A stretch of DNA of 64,000 nucleotides, taken from the NCBI RefSeq assembly GCF_001518015.1, contig NZ_LPUY01000095.1:1-64000 (forward strand), read 5' to 3'. Shown here piece after piece: positions 35,605 to 44,868 of this stretch; positions within the stretch are counted from its first letter, which is position 1, and each line of letters starts with the position of its first letter. The notes beneath the pieces were generated by a model, which worked only from the letters and a program-made list of their open reading frames with translations, did not search any database and was not told where the DNA came from. This DNA comes from Tritonibacter horizontis. GTDB taxonomy: Bacteria; Pseudomonadota; Alphaproteobacteria; Rhodobacterales; Rhodobacteraceae. Position numbers and translations under genes: made by a program.

Positions 35605-36891
35605 CTAGGGGGCAAATCCGAGCGCACGCGGCAGCATCAGGGCCGCGTCCTCCCAGAATGCGAAGACAAAAAGGATGATGATTTCGGCGACCAGAAAGGG
35701 CGCGAGTTTGACCGAGATCCGCTCGATCTTTTCGCCGGTGACCGAAGACAGAACAAAGAGGCAGGCTCCCACTGGCGGTGTCATCAACGAGATGTTCAGG
35801 GCCAGCACAAAGATGATCCCGGCGTGGATCGGTTCCAGTCCGATCTGTTCCGTAAGCGGCACCAGGACCGGGCCAAGGATGATCAGGATCGCGGTGATAT
35901 CCATCACCATGCCCACCACCAGCAGGATGCAGATGATGATGGCAATGACCGCATAGGGGTTTTCCGACAGGCCCAGAACGCTGCCGGCAATCGCCTGTGG
36001 GATGCGCTCAAAGCTCATCCACCAGCCCAGAATGCTGGCAAAGGCGATGATGACAAAGATCACGCCGGTGATGCGCGCAGTGCGCACCAGCATCGCATAC
36101 AGGTCGCGAAAGGTCAGCGAGCGGTAGACAAACACGCCAATGAACAGCGCATAGGCCACGGCGATGGAGGCCGCCTCGGTCGGGGTGACGATGCCGCCGA
36201 GGATGCCGCCGAGAATGATCACGGGCATCAAAAGCGCGGTGATCGAGGACAGGAATGTCTGCCAGATCTCGCCCAGGGTGGCGCCGCGCTCGGCCTTGGG
36301 CAGGTTCTCGCGCTTGCCGCCGATGGCAATCACGCCCATGCAGACGATGCAGATCACCAGTCCGGGCAGCAATCCGGCGGCGAACAGCCCACCGATGGAG
36401 ACCCCCATCAGCGACCCATAGACCACCATCAGCCCCGAGGGCGGGATGGTCGGCCCGATGATCGACCCGGCCGCGGTGACAGCGCAGGCATAGTCGCGCT
36501 TGTAGCCCTGTTTCACCATCGCGGGCACCAAGGTGCGGCCAAAGGCGGCGGCGTCGGCAGTCGCGGATCCGGTAAGCCCGGCAAAAAACACTGAGGCCAG
36601 CATATTGGTATGGGCCAGCCCGCCGCGAAAACGCCCCACCAGCACCTCGGCCAGCTTCACCAGTCGCCCGGTGATGCCAGTGCTGTTCATGATCTCGCCG
36701 GCCAGAATGAAAAACGGCATCGCCAGAAAGGGAAACACGTTGAGACCGTTGAAGATCTTGCTTGGTCCGATGGCGAGAAACGTGACGCCGCCGCCCATGC
36801 TGAAAATCCCGATCACCCCGGCCAACCCGATGGCGAACCCGATGGGCATGCCCACCGCAAGGAGCAGAACAAAACTGAAACCGACAATCAT
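35605..36891 (-). CDS. dctM: TRAP transporter large membrane subunit (DctM)
   Basis: A 428-residue membrane protein with about 12 hydrophobic segments, starting MIVGFSFVLLLAVGMPIGFA and containing the conserved GSATADAAAFGRTLVPAM and GPTIPPSGLMVVYG stretches that form the sodium/substrate sites. The ORF stays open far upstream, but the start overlapping the dctQ stop by 4 nt (ATGA) gives the normal family length. It imports an organic acid driven by the sodium gradient. Confidence 0.92.
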   Translation of the reverse strand: MIVGFSFVLLLAVGMPIGFAIGLAGVIGIFSMGGGVTFLAIGPSKIFNGLNVFPFLAMPFFILAGEIMNSTGITGRLVKLAEVLVGRFRGGLAHTNMLASVFFAGLTGSATADAAAFGRTLVPAMVKQGYKRDYACAVTAAGSIIGPTIPPSGLMVVYGSLMGVSIGGLFAAGLLPGLVICIVCMGVIAIGGKRENLPKAERGATLGEIWQTFLSSITALLMPVIILGGILGGIVTPTEAASIAVAYALFIGVFVYRSLTFRDLYAMLVRTARITGVIFVIIAFASILGWWMSFERIPQAIAGSVLGLSENPYAVIAIIICILLVVGMVMDITAILIILGPVLVPLTEQIGLEPIHAGIIFVLALNISLMTPPVGACLFVLSSVTGEKIERISVKLAPFLVAEIIILFVFAFWEDAALMLPRALGFAP

Positions 36892-37403
36892 GCGCCTGAT
36901 CCTTCGTTGGGGGTGACGGTGTCGAGCTGCCGGCCCATGTCGCGGATCATCACCAGCACCACTTGCACGCAGGCCAGCAGAGCGGCCGCCGGGATCGCGC
37001 TGTAGAAGGGCTGCAGGGTGGCGCCGAGAATCATCGCCTGACGTTTGGCGCCGCTTTCGGCAAAGCCGATGCCAAACCACAAGACGTAGAAAAACAGCGC
37101 AAAGGTTATCACGTCGATCAGCACCAACAGGCCCCGGCGTCCGCCCTGCGGCAGCGACATCAGCAGGACCGTCAGGCCGATATGTTCGCGTCGGGCAATG
37201 CCGCAAGACACCGCAAGCATCGCCGCCCAGATCATCAGATAGCGGGCCAACACCTCGGGCCAGGGCAGTTGCCAGTGGAAAAAGTACCGGTCCACGACCC
37301 CGATCCAGACATCCAGCACCAGCGCAACCATCAGCGCAGCGAGGACAACCTCTGTCCCCCGGTTGATCTGCCGACTGAGCCGGTCGGAAAATTCGGCAAG
37401 CAT
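36888..37403 (-). CDS. dctQ: TRAP transporter small membrane subunit (DctQ)
   Basis: A 171-residue protein with four hydrophobic segments and the family motif VDRYFFHWQLPWPEVLARYLMIWAA. I place the start at MLAEFSDRL with AGGGATCACATC upstream; an earlier in-frame start would lie across an operator copy. It is the first gene of the minus-strand operon, directly behind three 15-bp palindromes, and should be controlled by the divergent RpiR regulator. Confidence 0.9.
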   Translation of the reverse strand: MLAEFSDRLSRQINRGTEVVLAALMVALVLDVWIGVVDRYFFHWQLPWPEVLARYLMIWAAMLAVSCGIARREHIGLTVLLMSLPQGGRRGLLVLIDVITFALFFYVLWFGIGFAESGAKRQAMILGATLQPFYSAIPAAALLACVQVVLVMIRDMGRQLDTVTPNEGSGA

Positions 37404-37419
37404 GATGTGATCCCTGTTT

Positions 37420-37434
37420 TGTAACTTAGGTATA
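37420..37434 (+). promoter_or_regulatory. RpiR-box copy 1 (TGTAACTTAGGTATA)
   Basis: First of three 15-bp copies sharing TGT-A/T-A/T-C-T-x-A-GGTA-x-A, an imperfect palindrome. It lies 16 bp upstream of the dctQ start, in a repression-type position. Confidence 0.65.
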
Positions 37435-37471
37435 TTTTCACGACCAAACAGGACATTGGTCAAGATAAATT

Positions 37472-37486
37472 TGTTACTAAGGTACA
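37472..37486 (+). promoter_or_regulatory. RpiR-box copy 2 (TGTTACTAAGGTACA)
   Basis: Second 15-bp copy, 52 bp from copy 1, central in the dctQ-rpiR intergenic region. Confidence 0.68.
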
Positions 37487-37533
37487 AATAATGGGAAATG
37501 CTACAGAAAATGGCTCCGCATTTGATCTCTGGA

Positions 37534-37548
37534 TGTATCTTAGGTACA
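37534..37548 (+). promoter_or_regulatory. RpiR-box copy 3 (TGTATCTTAGGTACA)
   Basis: Third copy, 62 bp from copy 2 and 31 bp upstream of the regulator's own start, suggesting auto-regulation. It is close to a perfect palindrome (TGTAyCT / AGGTACA). Confidence 0.68.
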
Positions 37549-37579
37549 GAATCGGACGGCCGAGCGGCAGGAGAGACAG

Positions 37580-38485
37580 ATGACCAATGCGGAGTTTGAG
37601 GCAGGCAAGGGGGCGGTCGATCTGATCTCGAACCTCAAACATCTGAGTGGCAGCCTCGCCGCGCGGGAGCAGAAGGTTGCGGATTACGTGTCTGCCCATC
37701 TGGAAGACGTCACCAGCATGACAATCGCCGAACTGGCCGGCGCCTGTGGCGTCAGTACGCCCACCGTGGTCCGGTTTTGCCGCACCATGGGCTGCGATGG
37801 GTTCCGGGCGTTCAAGCTGCGGCTGGCGCAGAACCTTGCGGTCAGCCTGCAATACCTCGCCCCCAGCCATCGCGACACGCCGGGCGATGGCACCAGCGCG
37901 GTGGATCAGGTGCTTGGCGCGCTTTATGCGACGGTCAATGTGATGCGGGAACAGCTCGACCCGACGCGGATGGAAGCGGCGGTGACCGCGCTGTCGCAGG
38001 CCGGTCAGATCGTTGTGGCCGGGGTTGGCGGTGGCTCCACCATGGTGGCGCAAGAGGCGGCCAATCGGATGTTTCGCCTTGGTATTCCCGCCGTTGCCGT
38101 GTCGGACAGCTATCTGTTGCAGATGCGGGCGGCGACGCTGGCACCCGGTGATGTGCTGCTGATGATATCCGCCAGCGGCGAGGCAGCGGAGATCGCGAAT
38201 GCAGCGGGCATTGCCGGGGGGTATGGGGCGACGACCATCGCGATCACCCGGCCAGACAGCCGATTGGCGCAGGAGGCCGCCATCGTGATCGAGGCCAACC
38301 TGCCAGAAGATCCCGACATCCTGAAACCCACCGCCTCGCGCTATGCCCATCTGGTGATTGTCGATGCGCTGGCGATGTCGGTTGCCCAGACCCGCAGCGC
38401 CGTCACGACAGAGAACCTGCGGCGCATCCGGGCCTCCTTGACGGCCTATCATGGCCGCACGGGACCGCAACCGCTGGGGGATTGA
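37580..38485 (+). CDS. RpiR/MurR-family transcriptional regulator
   Basis: A 301-residue regulator with an N-terminal HTH_6 domain (LAAREQKVADYVSAHLEDV, then MTIAELAGACGVSTPTVVRFCRTMG as the DNA-reading helices, about residues 47-72) and a C-terminal SIS domain (VVAGVGGGSTMVAQEAANRM, LLMISASGEAAEIANAA) that normally senses a phosphosugar or related ligand. Divergent from the TRAP operon across a gap holding three palindromic boxes. SIS-domain sensing is odd for a TRAP/hydroxyamino-acid locus, so the effector is open. Confidence 0.88.
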   Translation: MTNAEFEAGKGAVDLISNLKHLSGSLAAREQKVADYVSAHLEDVTSMTIAELAGACGVSTPTVVRFCRTMGCDGFRAFKLRLAQNLAVSLQYLAPSHRDTPGDGTSAVDQVLGALYATVNVMREQLDPTRMEAAVTALSQAGQIVVAGVGGGSTMVAQEAANRMFRLGIPAVAVSDSYLLQMRAATLAPGDVLLMISASGEAAEIANAAGIAGGYGATTIAITRPDSRLAQEAAIVIEANLPEDPDILKPTASRYAHLVIVDALAMSVAQTRSAVTTENLRRIRASLTAYHGRTGPQPLGD

Positions 38486-38500
38486 CGGCGCGGCCGCCTG

Positions 38501-41500
38501 TCAGCCGCGCTGGGCAATCAGGTTGCGAAAGGCCTCTAGCCGGAGCTCCAGCGCATCAAACCGCGCCCGAAGCTCGGCATCCGCCGTGTCACGCGCCGCC
38601 AGCGCCAGCACAAAACTGACGGTCTTGAGCACATCGCGCCAGCGTGGATTGTCGGGCAGCGTCTCGATCAGCAGGTATTTGTCCAGGGTCCGGGTCTGCA
38701 GCGAGGTCTTGTCGAGGTTCACCCGCCAGATGCCGCTGGTCTCGGCAAAGTCGATCTTGCCCTTGCCGGTGGCCGCGGTCCAGATCTCCAGCGAGTCGGA
38801 CATCAGATCGACGATGGTGTCACGATAGCTGTCGCCCGGCGTCTGCTGCAACTCCTCCGCCGGATCGTCCGAAATCAGCGAGGGCAGCGAGGTATCCACC
38901 AGATCGCGCAGCGAATGCACGAAGTCTTCGCGCGGGGCAGCCGCCTGACTGAACAGGACGGCGCGGCCGCCGCCCGCCTCTGGCAGCATCGCGAACAGGC
39001 TGACCTGCAACAGCCGCGCGTTCAGGGTGATCTCGATATGGATCGGTTCGTCCTCCACGTCGATCTCGGCCAGGGCCGCCAGCGCCGCCTCGGGCATCAC
39101 CGCGTCAAGGCGGCTTCGGTTGGCGGTGACACGCTGGTCGAGCAGTTGCTGCGCCGCCTCGTTCACATAGGTGACCACGCCCCGCGCGTTGACGCAGATC
39201 AGCCCATCCTCCAGCGTATCGAGCAATTGCGCCATGCGCCGCTGGGACAGGCGCAGGGCATCCTCGATCTGGATGCGGCGTTCGATCTCGTCCTTCAGGG
39301 CGCGGTTTTCCTCGGCCCGGCTGCGGGCGCGGCTGGCCTCCAGCAGGGTGCGGATCCGGCTGAGCAATTCGTCCCGCACGAAGGGTTTGACGACATAGTC
39401 GTTGGCGCCGGCTTCGAACCCGGCGAGCAGGTCGCTGGTGCGGCCCCGGGCGGTCAGCAGGATGATCGGCAGTTCGTGCAACCCGTGCCGCCGCCGCAGG
39501 TTGCGCGCAACGTCCAGCCCGCTGAGGCCACCCATCATCACATCCAGCACGATAAGGTCGGGACGCCGCTCCGCGACACTGCGCAACGCTTCGGCGCCAT
39601 TTGCGGCGGTGGTGACGCGGTAGCCCTGCGGCTGCAATACGTTCTGCAGCACTTGCAGATTGATCGGTTCGTCATCCACGGCAAGGATCACCGGCGCGCC
39701 GTCGGGGTCGGTCCCGGACCGGCCGTCGGCAGCGGGGCCGGGGGCCGGCGTTGCGTCTGATGCCTCTTCGATCAGGGGGGCTGCGGTCCAGTCCTCACCG
39801 CCGAGGGCGGGCAGGTCGGATTGCGGCAGCAACACCTGAAACTCCGCGCCCGCGCCGGCTGGGGACAGAACGTCGATGGTGCCGGACATCAGGGCCGCCA
39901 GATGGCGCGCGATGGTCAAGCCAAGGCCGGTGCCGCCGGGTTGTCCGGCCCCGTCCGGGGTCAGTTGTTCCAGCGGGTGAAAGATCCGTTCCATGTTGTC
40001 GGCGGCGATCCCGGGGCCATGATCGCGGATCGAAACTGCGATGCGCCCGTCCGCGCGGGGCGCTGCAGAGATGTCGACCGCGCTGCCACCGCCGTATTTG
40101 ACGGCGTTCGATAGCAGGTTGAACAGGATCTGTTCAAACCGGACCGGGTCGGCGGTCACGGCCGGCAGGTCGTCCGGGATCGCCAGTCGCACCTTGGCCG
40201 GGTCAATGCGGAAGGTCGGTTGCAGCAGGTGCAACACATTGCGCACCGCATGGGACACATCGACCGGTTGCAGATCCAGCCGCATCCGACCCTCCCGGAT
40301 GCGGTAGATGTCCAGCAGGTCATCCACCAGCCGCGACAACCGCCGCGCGGAAAAGGTGATCAGCCGCAGCTGGCTGGTCTGGGCGGGCAGCATGTCCCCC
40401 ATCGCGCCGCCTTCGAGGGTTTCGAGGATCCCGATGATGCCGTTCAGCGGCGTCCGCAACTCGTGCGAGGTATTGGCCAGAAACCGGTCCTTCATCCGGT
40501 CCGCCTCTTCCAGCTTGGCATTTTTCTCGCCGATCTGGCGCAGGTTCTCCTGCAATTCGGCGTTCTTGTCGCGGATCAGGTCAAGCTGATCCCGCAGCGC
40601 TCGCCGCATCTGGTTCACCGCCCGCGACAGGCGCGCGTATTCGACCGGCCGGTCGTATTCCGGCAGCGCGTCGTTCAGGCTGCCGGTGGCCACGGCGCTG
40701 GCGGCCTCGGACAGGCGCCGGACCGGGCGGGTCAGCGCGTTGGCGAACAGAAACGACAGAAGCGCCAGCCCGGTGACCGCCACCGCCCCGATCAGCAGTA
40801 ACGCGTTGCGCAGCCGGTGGCTGGTTTCAAAGGCTGCGGTCTGGCTGGCCTCGGCAATGATGGTCCAGGTCGGAAAGGGCGCATCAAGCACCCGCCAGGC
40901 CGACAGGGACGCAAGGCCCGCCAGGCCGGCCGACAGCACGCTGACCCCCTCGTGGCTGGTCATCGCCGGGGGCAGCGCAACCGCCGTGCCCGGCACCGGC
41001 GCGCCGCTGGAGGCAATGACGATGCCGCCGGAGGAGATCACCGAGAGCGCGGTTTCGCTCTCTGTCATCAGGCTTTGCAGGCTGTTGGGCGGCACCCGCA
41101 GGATCATGGCACCCTTGTGGCGGCCATGCAGCCGCACCGGCACCGCCAGATAGGCCGACAGCGCACCGGTGACCGCATCGCGGGCATAGTCCTGAAACAC
41201 CGGCTCGAACCCCGTCTGGGTGGTCGCCCGGTGATAGGCCTGGCCCAGACCGGTCACCGCCGGGTCGAGGATCTGGCCGAGATAGGCATCCTTGTGCACC
41301 GAATAGACCACTTGCCCGTGACGGTCGGCGAGGTAGAGATTGTCAAATTCCGCCTCGTCCAGAAATTCCAGGAACCCGGCGTGGAACCGGCGATGGGTGT
41401 TGGAATACTCCAACGCTTCGCGCAAGAGACGGTCCTCGCTGCCAATTCCTGCCGGGGGCAGGGGGGTGGTGTCGACACCAAAGATGTCGCGCAGCCGCGC

Positions 41501-41881
41501 GCCGGCCTCTTCGGGCGTGGCGTCGATCTGGCGTAGCGCGTGGCTGAAACCGTAGAATTCGCCGACCGAGTAGCGCACGTTGGAAGATTGCGCGAGGTTC
41601 TCTGCCTGCCGACGCGCATAGGTCATATACTGGGTGATCTCGCTGGCCTTGGCATCGCGCACAAAAGCCACCTTTTGAAACGTCTCGGTGGTGACGGTCT
41701 GGTTCACCAGCCGGTAAAACACCAATCCCCCCAGGGTCAGCGGCAGCACCGATGCCAGCAGAAAGGTCAGCAAGAGGCGAGAGCGAATTCCCTGTAGCAG
41801 CACGGTGGCTCCGGTTTTTCTGGTTTTGTCTGGGCACGATCCTGCGGCCTGCTTGCGGGTGAAGCAAGGGCAGTTGGTCAT
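38501..41881 (-). CDS. chiS: ChiS-like hybrid sensor kinase with cryptic C-terminal DNA-binding domain
   Basis: A 1126-residue protein: membrane helix about 36-58, periplasmic Cache-like domain to about 355, second helix about 359-381, HAMP and coiled coil, HisKA with His473 in TSHELRTPLN, ATPase domain (NLLSNAVKYGG, DHGPGI, GGTGLGL), receiver domain with Asp780 (LIVLDVMM) and KPF, a PAS domain, and a C-terminal region (about 1015-1090) with SGIWRVNLDKTSLQTRTLDKYL and LPDNPRWRDVL. Length, order and that last segment match Vibrio ChiS, which binds DNA directly and is controlled by a chitin-oligosaccharide-binding protein. Divergent from such a binding-protein gene, as in Vibrio. The start may lie slightly further in. 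Confidence 0.82.
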   Translation of the reverse strand: MTNCPCFTRKQAAGSCPDKTRKTGATVLLQGIRSRLLLTFLLASVLPLTLGGLVFYRLVNQTVTTETFQKVAFVRDAKASEITQYMTYARRQAENLAQSSNVRYSVGEFYGFSHALRQIDATPEEAGARLRDIFGVDTTPLPPAGIGSEDRLLREALEYSNTHRRFHAGFLEFLDEAEFDNLYLADRHGQVVYSVHKDAYLGQILDPAVTGLGQAYHRATTQTGFEPVFQDYARDAVTGALSAYLAVPVRLHGRHKGAMILRVPPNSLQSLMTESETALSVISSGGIVIASSGAPVPGTAVALPPAMTSHEGVSVLSAGLAGLASLSAWRVLDAPFPTWTIIAEASQTAAFETSHRLRNALLLIGAVAVTGLALLSFLFANALTRPVRRLSEAASAVATGSLNDALPEYDRPVEYARLSRAVNQMRRALRDQLDLIRDKNAELQENLRQIGEKNAKLEEADRMKDRFLANTSHELRTPLNGIIGILETLEGGAMGDMLPAQTSQLRLITFSARRLSRLVDDLLDIYRIREGRMRLDLQPVDVSHAVRNVLHLLQPTFRIDPAKVRLAIPDDLPAVTADPVRFEQILFNLLSNAVKYGGGSAVDISAAPRADGRIAVSIRDHGPGIAADNMERIFHPLEQLTPDGAGQPGGTGLGLTIARHLAALMSGTIDVLSPAGAGAEFQVLLPQSDLPALGGEDWTAAPLIEEASDATPAPGPAADGRSGTDPDGAPVILAVDDEPINLQVLQNVLQPQGYRVTTAANGAEALRSVAERRPDLIVLDVMMGGLSGLDVARNLRRRHGLHELPIILLTARGRTSDLLAGFEAGANDYVVKPFVRDELLSRIRTLLEASRARSRAEENRALKDEIERRIQIEDALRLSQRRMAQLLDTLEDGLICVNARGVVTYVNEAAQQLLDQRVTANRSRLDAVMPEAALAALAEIDVEDEPIHIEITLNARLLQVSLFAMLPEAGGGRAVLFSQAAAPREDFVHSLRDLVDTSLPSLISDDPAEELQQTPGDSYRDTIVDLMSDSLEIWTAATGKGKIDFAETSGIWRVNLDKTSLQTRTLDKYLLIETLPDNPRWRDVLKTVSFVLALAARDTADAELRARFDALELRLEAFRNLIAQRG

Positions 41882-42147
41882 TCTCGGGCTGTGGGGCGTA
41901 TTCGGGAAAACACAGTAAGCGATTGAAAATGTTTATGTATCTCCACCGGTGAACCCGCCGCGCGCCCTGTTTTGACGAAATTTCCGATTTTTCGGGTACC
42001 ATTCGGGGGGCTGCGCGGACTTCATTGGGGGGCATCCAAGGCGCTCGGGAGGAGACTGGGCCCACCACAGGATCCAGGCCGCCACCGGGCGGAAATTGAC
42101 GGATGACATCAGGCGGGGCAAACCCGCTGCCACAGGGAGATTACCAA

Positions 42148-43809
42148 ATGAAATTGACTGTAACTGCCGGATTGCTGGCCTCGGCTTCGGCCGCGCTCTG
42201 GGCGACGACGGCACAGGCCGAAGAAACCGTATTGAGCGCGCTGCCGGAGCAGGTCACCGCCTGGGTCGAGAACTTCAACCCGTTCAACCAGACCACTACC
42301 GCGCCTTCGGTGCTGCATTTCATGTATGAACCGCTGATCATCTTCAACGCGCTGGATGGCGGCAAGCCGGTGTACCGTCTGGCTACCGGGCATGACTACT
42401 CCGAGGATCTCAGCAGCATCACCGTGACCCTGCGCGAGGGTGTCGAATGGTCCGATGGCGAGGCTTTTGACGCCGATGACGTCGTCACCTCCTTCGAACT
42501 GGCGCTGGGCAATCCGGCGCTCGACAGTGTCGGCATGGCGCAGATGTTGTCGGGGGTCGAGAAAATCGACGCGCAAACCGTGCGCTTCAACCTCTCTACC
42601 CCGTCGAGCCAGGCAATGTATCAGATCGTGCGGGTGCCGATCGTGCCGGATCACATCTGGAGCAAGATCGACGATCCGGTCACCTTCACCAACCCCGACC
42701 CTGTCGGTTCCGGTCCGCTGACGGAAATTCGCCGGTTCACGCCGCAGGAATACATCCAGTGCCGCAACGACAACTATTGGGACGCTGAGAGCCTGCACGT
42801 CGATTGCATGCGCTTCCCGCAGATTGCCAACAACGATCAGGCCCTTGCCGCGGCCTCCAACGGCGAGCTGGACTGGATGGGATCGTTCCTGCCGGACATC
42901 GAAAACACTTATGTTGCCAAGGACCCGGAACATCACAGCTACTGGCTGCCCGGCGGCTCTCTTGTGGCGTTCTACATGAACTTCGAAGCCCCGGAAGAGG
43001 GTGACCGCGCCGCCTTTAACAACGTCGATTTCCGCCGTGCGGTGTCGATGGCGTTTGACCGCGAGGCGATGGTGGAAATCGCCGGCTATGGCTATCCCAC
43101 CATCAACCAGTATCCGTCGGGCCTGGGCCGCGCGTTCCATTCCTGGAACAACCCCGAGGTTGACGAGAAATTCGGCGCCTTCACCCAATATGACCTGGAC
43201 GGCGCGCGGGCCCTGTTGGCAGAGGCCGGGTTCAAGGACATCGACGGCGACGGTTTTGTCGAAACCCCGGAGGGTGCGCAGATCGACCTGGAGGTGATCG
43301 TCCCCAACGGCTGGACCGATTGGGTCAACAGCTGCCAGATCGCGGTCGAGGGGCTGAACGCGGTTGGCATCAGGGCCAATGTCTCCACCCCGGAATCCGC
43401 CGTCTGGACGGAAAAGCTGATCAACGGCGATTATGACATGGCGATCAACTCCGTCCGCGTCGGGGCGACGCCGTTCAACCAGTATCTCGACTCTCTGCAC
43501 GAATCGAACCAGGCCAAATCGCGCTTTGCCGCGTCGCGCTACTATAACGCCGAACTCAGCGGCCTGCTGGATGCATTTACCCAGACCAGCGACACGGAAA
43601 AGCAGATGGCGATCATGTCTGACGTGCAGGAAATCGTCGGGGCGGACATGCCGCTGGTGACGGTTTTCAACAACCCGCGCTGGTATCAGTACAACACCAA
43701 ACGGTTCACCGGGTTCTTCAACGCGGACAACCCGGTCGCCAACCCGGTGGTGCATAAGACCAACCCGGCGCGGCTGCTGCACCTCCTGGCGCTGCGCCCG
43801 GTGGAATAA
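42148..43809 (+). CDS. Chitin-oligosaccharide-binding protein (CBP-like, family 5)
   Basis: A 553-residue binding protein with signal peptide (ending TTAQAEE). It resembles Vibrio CBP throughout: ENFNPFNQTTTAPSVLHFMY, REGVEWSDGEAF, VDCMRFPQIANNDQ, VPNGWTDW, and at the C-terminus YNTKRFTGFFNADNP followed by RLLHLLALRPVE. CBP binds (GlcNAc)n in the periplasm, feeds the ABC transporter and, unliganded, holds ChiS inactive. The start is fixed by AGGGAGATTACCAA. First gene of the operon, divergent from chiS. Confidence 0.87.
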   Translation: MKLTVTAGLLASASAALWATTAQAEETVLSALPEQVTAWVENFNPFNQTTTAPSVLHFMYEPLIIFNALDGGKPVYRLATGHDYSEDLSSITVTLREGVEWSDGEAFDADDVVTSFELALGNPALDSVGMAQMLSGVEKIDAQTVRFNLSTPSSQAMYQIVRVPIVPDHIWSKIDDPVTFTNPDPVGSGPLTEIRRFTPQEYIQCRNDNYWDAESLHVDCMRFPQIANNDQALAAASNGELDWMGSFLPDIENTYVAKDPEHHSYWLPGGSLVAFYMNFEAPEEGDRAAFNNVDFRRAVSMAFDREAMVEIAGYGYPTINQYPSGLGRAFHSWNNPEVDEKFGAFTQYDLDGARALLAEAGFKDIDGDGFVETPEGAQIDLEVIVPNGWTDWVNSCQIAVEGLNAVGIRANVSTPESAVWTEKLINGDYDMAINSVRVGATPFNQYLDSLHESNQAKSRFAASRYYNAELSGLLDAFTQTSDTEKQMAIMSDVQEIVGADMPLVTVFNNPRWYQYNTKRFTGFFNADNPVANPVVHKTNPARLLHLLALRPVE

Positions 43810-43829
43810 CCTCCCGCAAAGCGAAGGGG

Positions 43830-43847
43830 CCGCCCCAATCGGGGCGG
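43830..43847 (+). other. Intercistronic hairpin after the binding-protein gene
   Basis: CCGCCCC, AATC, GGGGCGG, a perfect 7-bp stem without a T-run, 21 nt after the stop. It fits a stabiliser that keeps binding-protein mRNA in excess over the permease part. Confidence 0.6.
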
Positions 43848-43890
43848 TCCCGCCTTGGCGCCCCTTTTCCTCGACAGATGGTCTGACCCG

Positions 43891-44868
43891 ATGCGTTTTC
43901 TTCTGAAGCGGCTGAGTTTTTATGCCGTTGCCTTTCTCGTGGCTGCGACGTTCAACTTCATGATTCCGCGGCTGTTGCCCGGCAACCCGGCGGACATCAT
44001 GCTGGCCAATTCCGGCGGCATGATCGCGCCCGAAGCCCGCGATGCGCTGATGGCGACCTTCGGGTTCATCGACGCGCCGCTGCATGAACAGTATTTCGCC
44101 TATCTCGGTTCGATCTTCACCTGGGATTTTGGCCTGTCGATCAAATTCTACCCGATGCCAGTCGCCGATGTGCTGACGCAGGCCCTGCCGTGGACGCTGT
44201 TCCTGACCGGCGCGGCGCTGTTGATCGCTTTCTCGACAGGCACGCTCCTGGGTATTCTGGCCGCCTGGCGGCGCGGGCAGCTGACGGATGTGATCGCCTC
44301 GCCCACCGCGCTGGCGCTGCAATCGGTACCGGCCGTGGTGGTGGCCCTGTGTGGTCTCTATTTTCTGTCGGTGCGCAACCGGGTGTTTCCGACCTCTTAT
44401 GCCTATGACCCGAAACTGGACCCGGCCTTCAGCTGGGAATTCGCCGCCTCTGTTGCCTACCACGGTTTTCTGCCGGTGGTGACGCTGAGCGTGGTGCTGG
44501 TGGGCGGCTATCTGATCACCATGCGCAACAACATGATCGGCCAGCTGGGCGAGGACTACCTTGCCATGGCCGAAGCCAAGGGGCTGAGTGATGCCCGCGT
44601 GCGCTATGCCTATGCGGCGCGCAATGCGCTGTTGCCGTCGGTGACCGCGCTGGCGCTCAGCTTCGGGGCGCTGTTCGGTGGCTCGCTGATCACCGAGGTG
44701 GTGTTCAATTATCCCGGCGTCGGCAACCTGTTGTACCTTGGCATCGTCGGGCGCGATTTCCCACTGATCCAGGGTCAGCTTCTTATCATGACACTCGCCA
44801 TGCTGCTCGCGAACCTCGCGGTGGATCTGGCCTATGTCTTTCTTGATCCCAGACTGAAGAGGGCCTGA
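43891..44868 (+). CDS. Chitooligosaccharide ABC transporter permease (DppB type)
   Basis: A 325-residue permease starting MRFLLKRLSFYAVAFLVAATFNFMIPRLLPGNPADIML, with about six membrane segments and the EAA loop MAEAKGLSDARVRYAYAARNALLPS. Twelve in-frame codons upstream are ignored because the family begins at this Met. Its TGA overlaps the next ATG by one base. It belongs with the preceding CBP-like protein, so the likely substrate is (GlcNAc)2 or longer. Confidence 0.9.
   Translation: MRFLLKRLSFYAVAFLVAATFNFMIPRLLPGNPADIMLANSGGMIAPEARDALMATFGFIDAPLHEQYFAYLGSIFTWDFGLSIKFYPMPVADVLTQALPWTLFLTGAALLIAFSTGTLLGILAAWRRGQLTDVIASPTALALQSVPAVVVALCGLYFLSVRNRVFPTSYAYDPKLDPAFSWEFAASVAYHGFLPVVTLSVVLVGGYLITMRNNMIGQLGEDYLAMAEAKGLSDARVRYAYAARNALLPSVTALALSFGALFGGSLITEVVFNYPGVGNLLYLGIVGRDFPLIQGQLLIMTLAMLLANLAVDLAYVFLDPRLKRA

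Noticed and set aside
41965-42000. TTGACG with a TACCAT 19 bp downstream, before the CBP-like gene
   Set aside because: The spacer is too long and the -10 matches only four of six positions; not strong enough to call a promoter.
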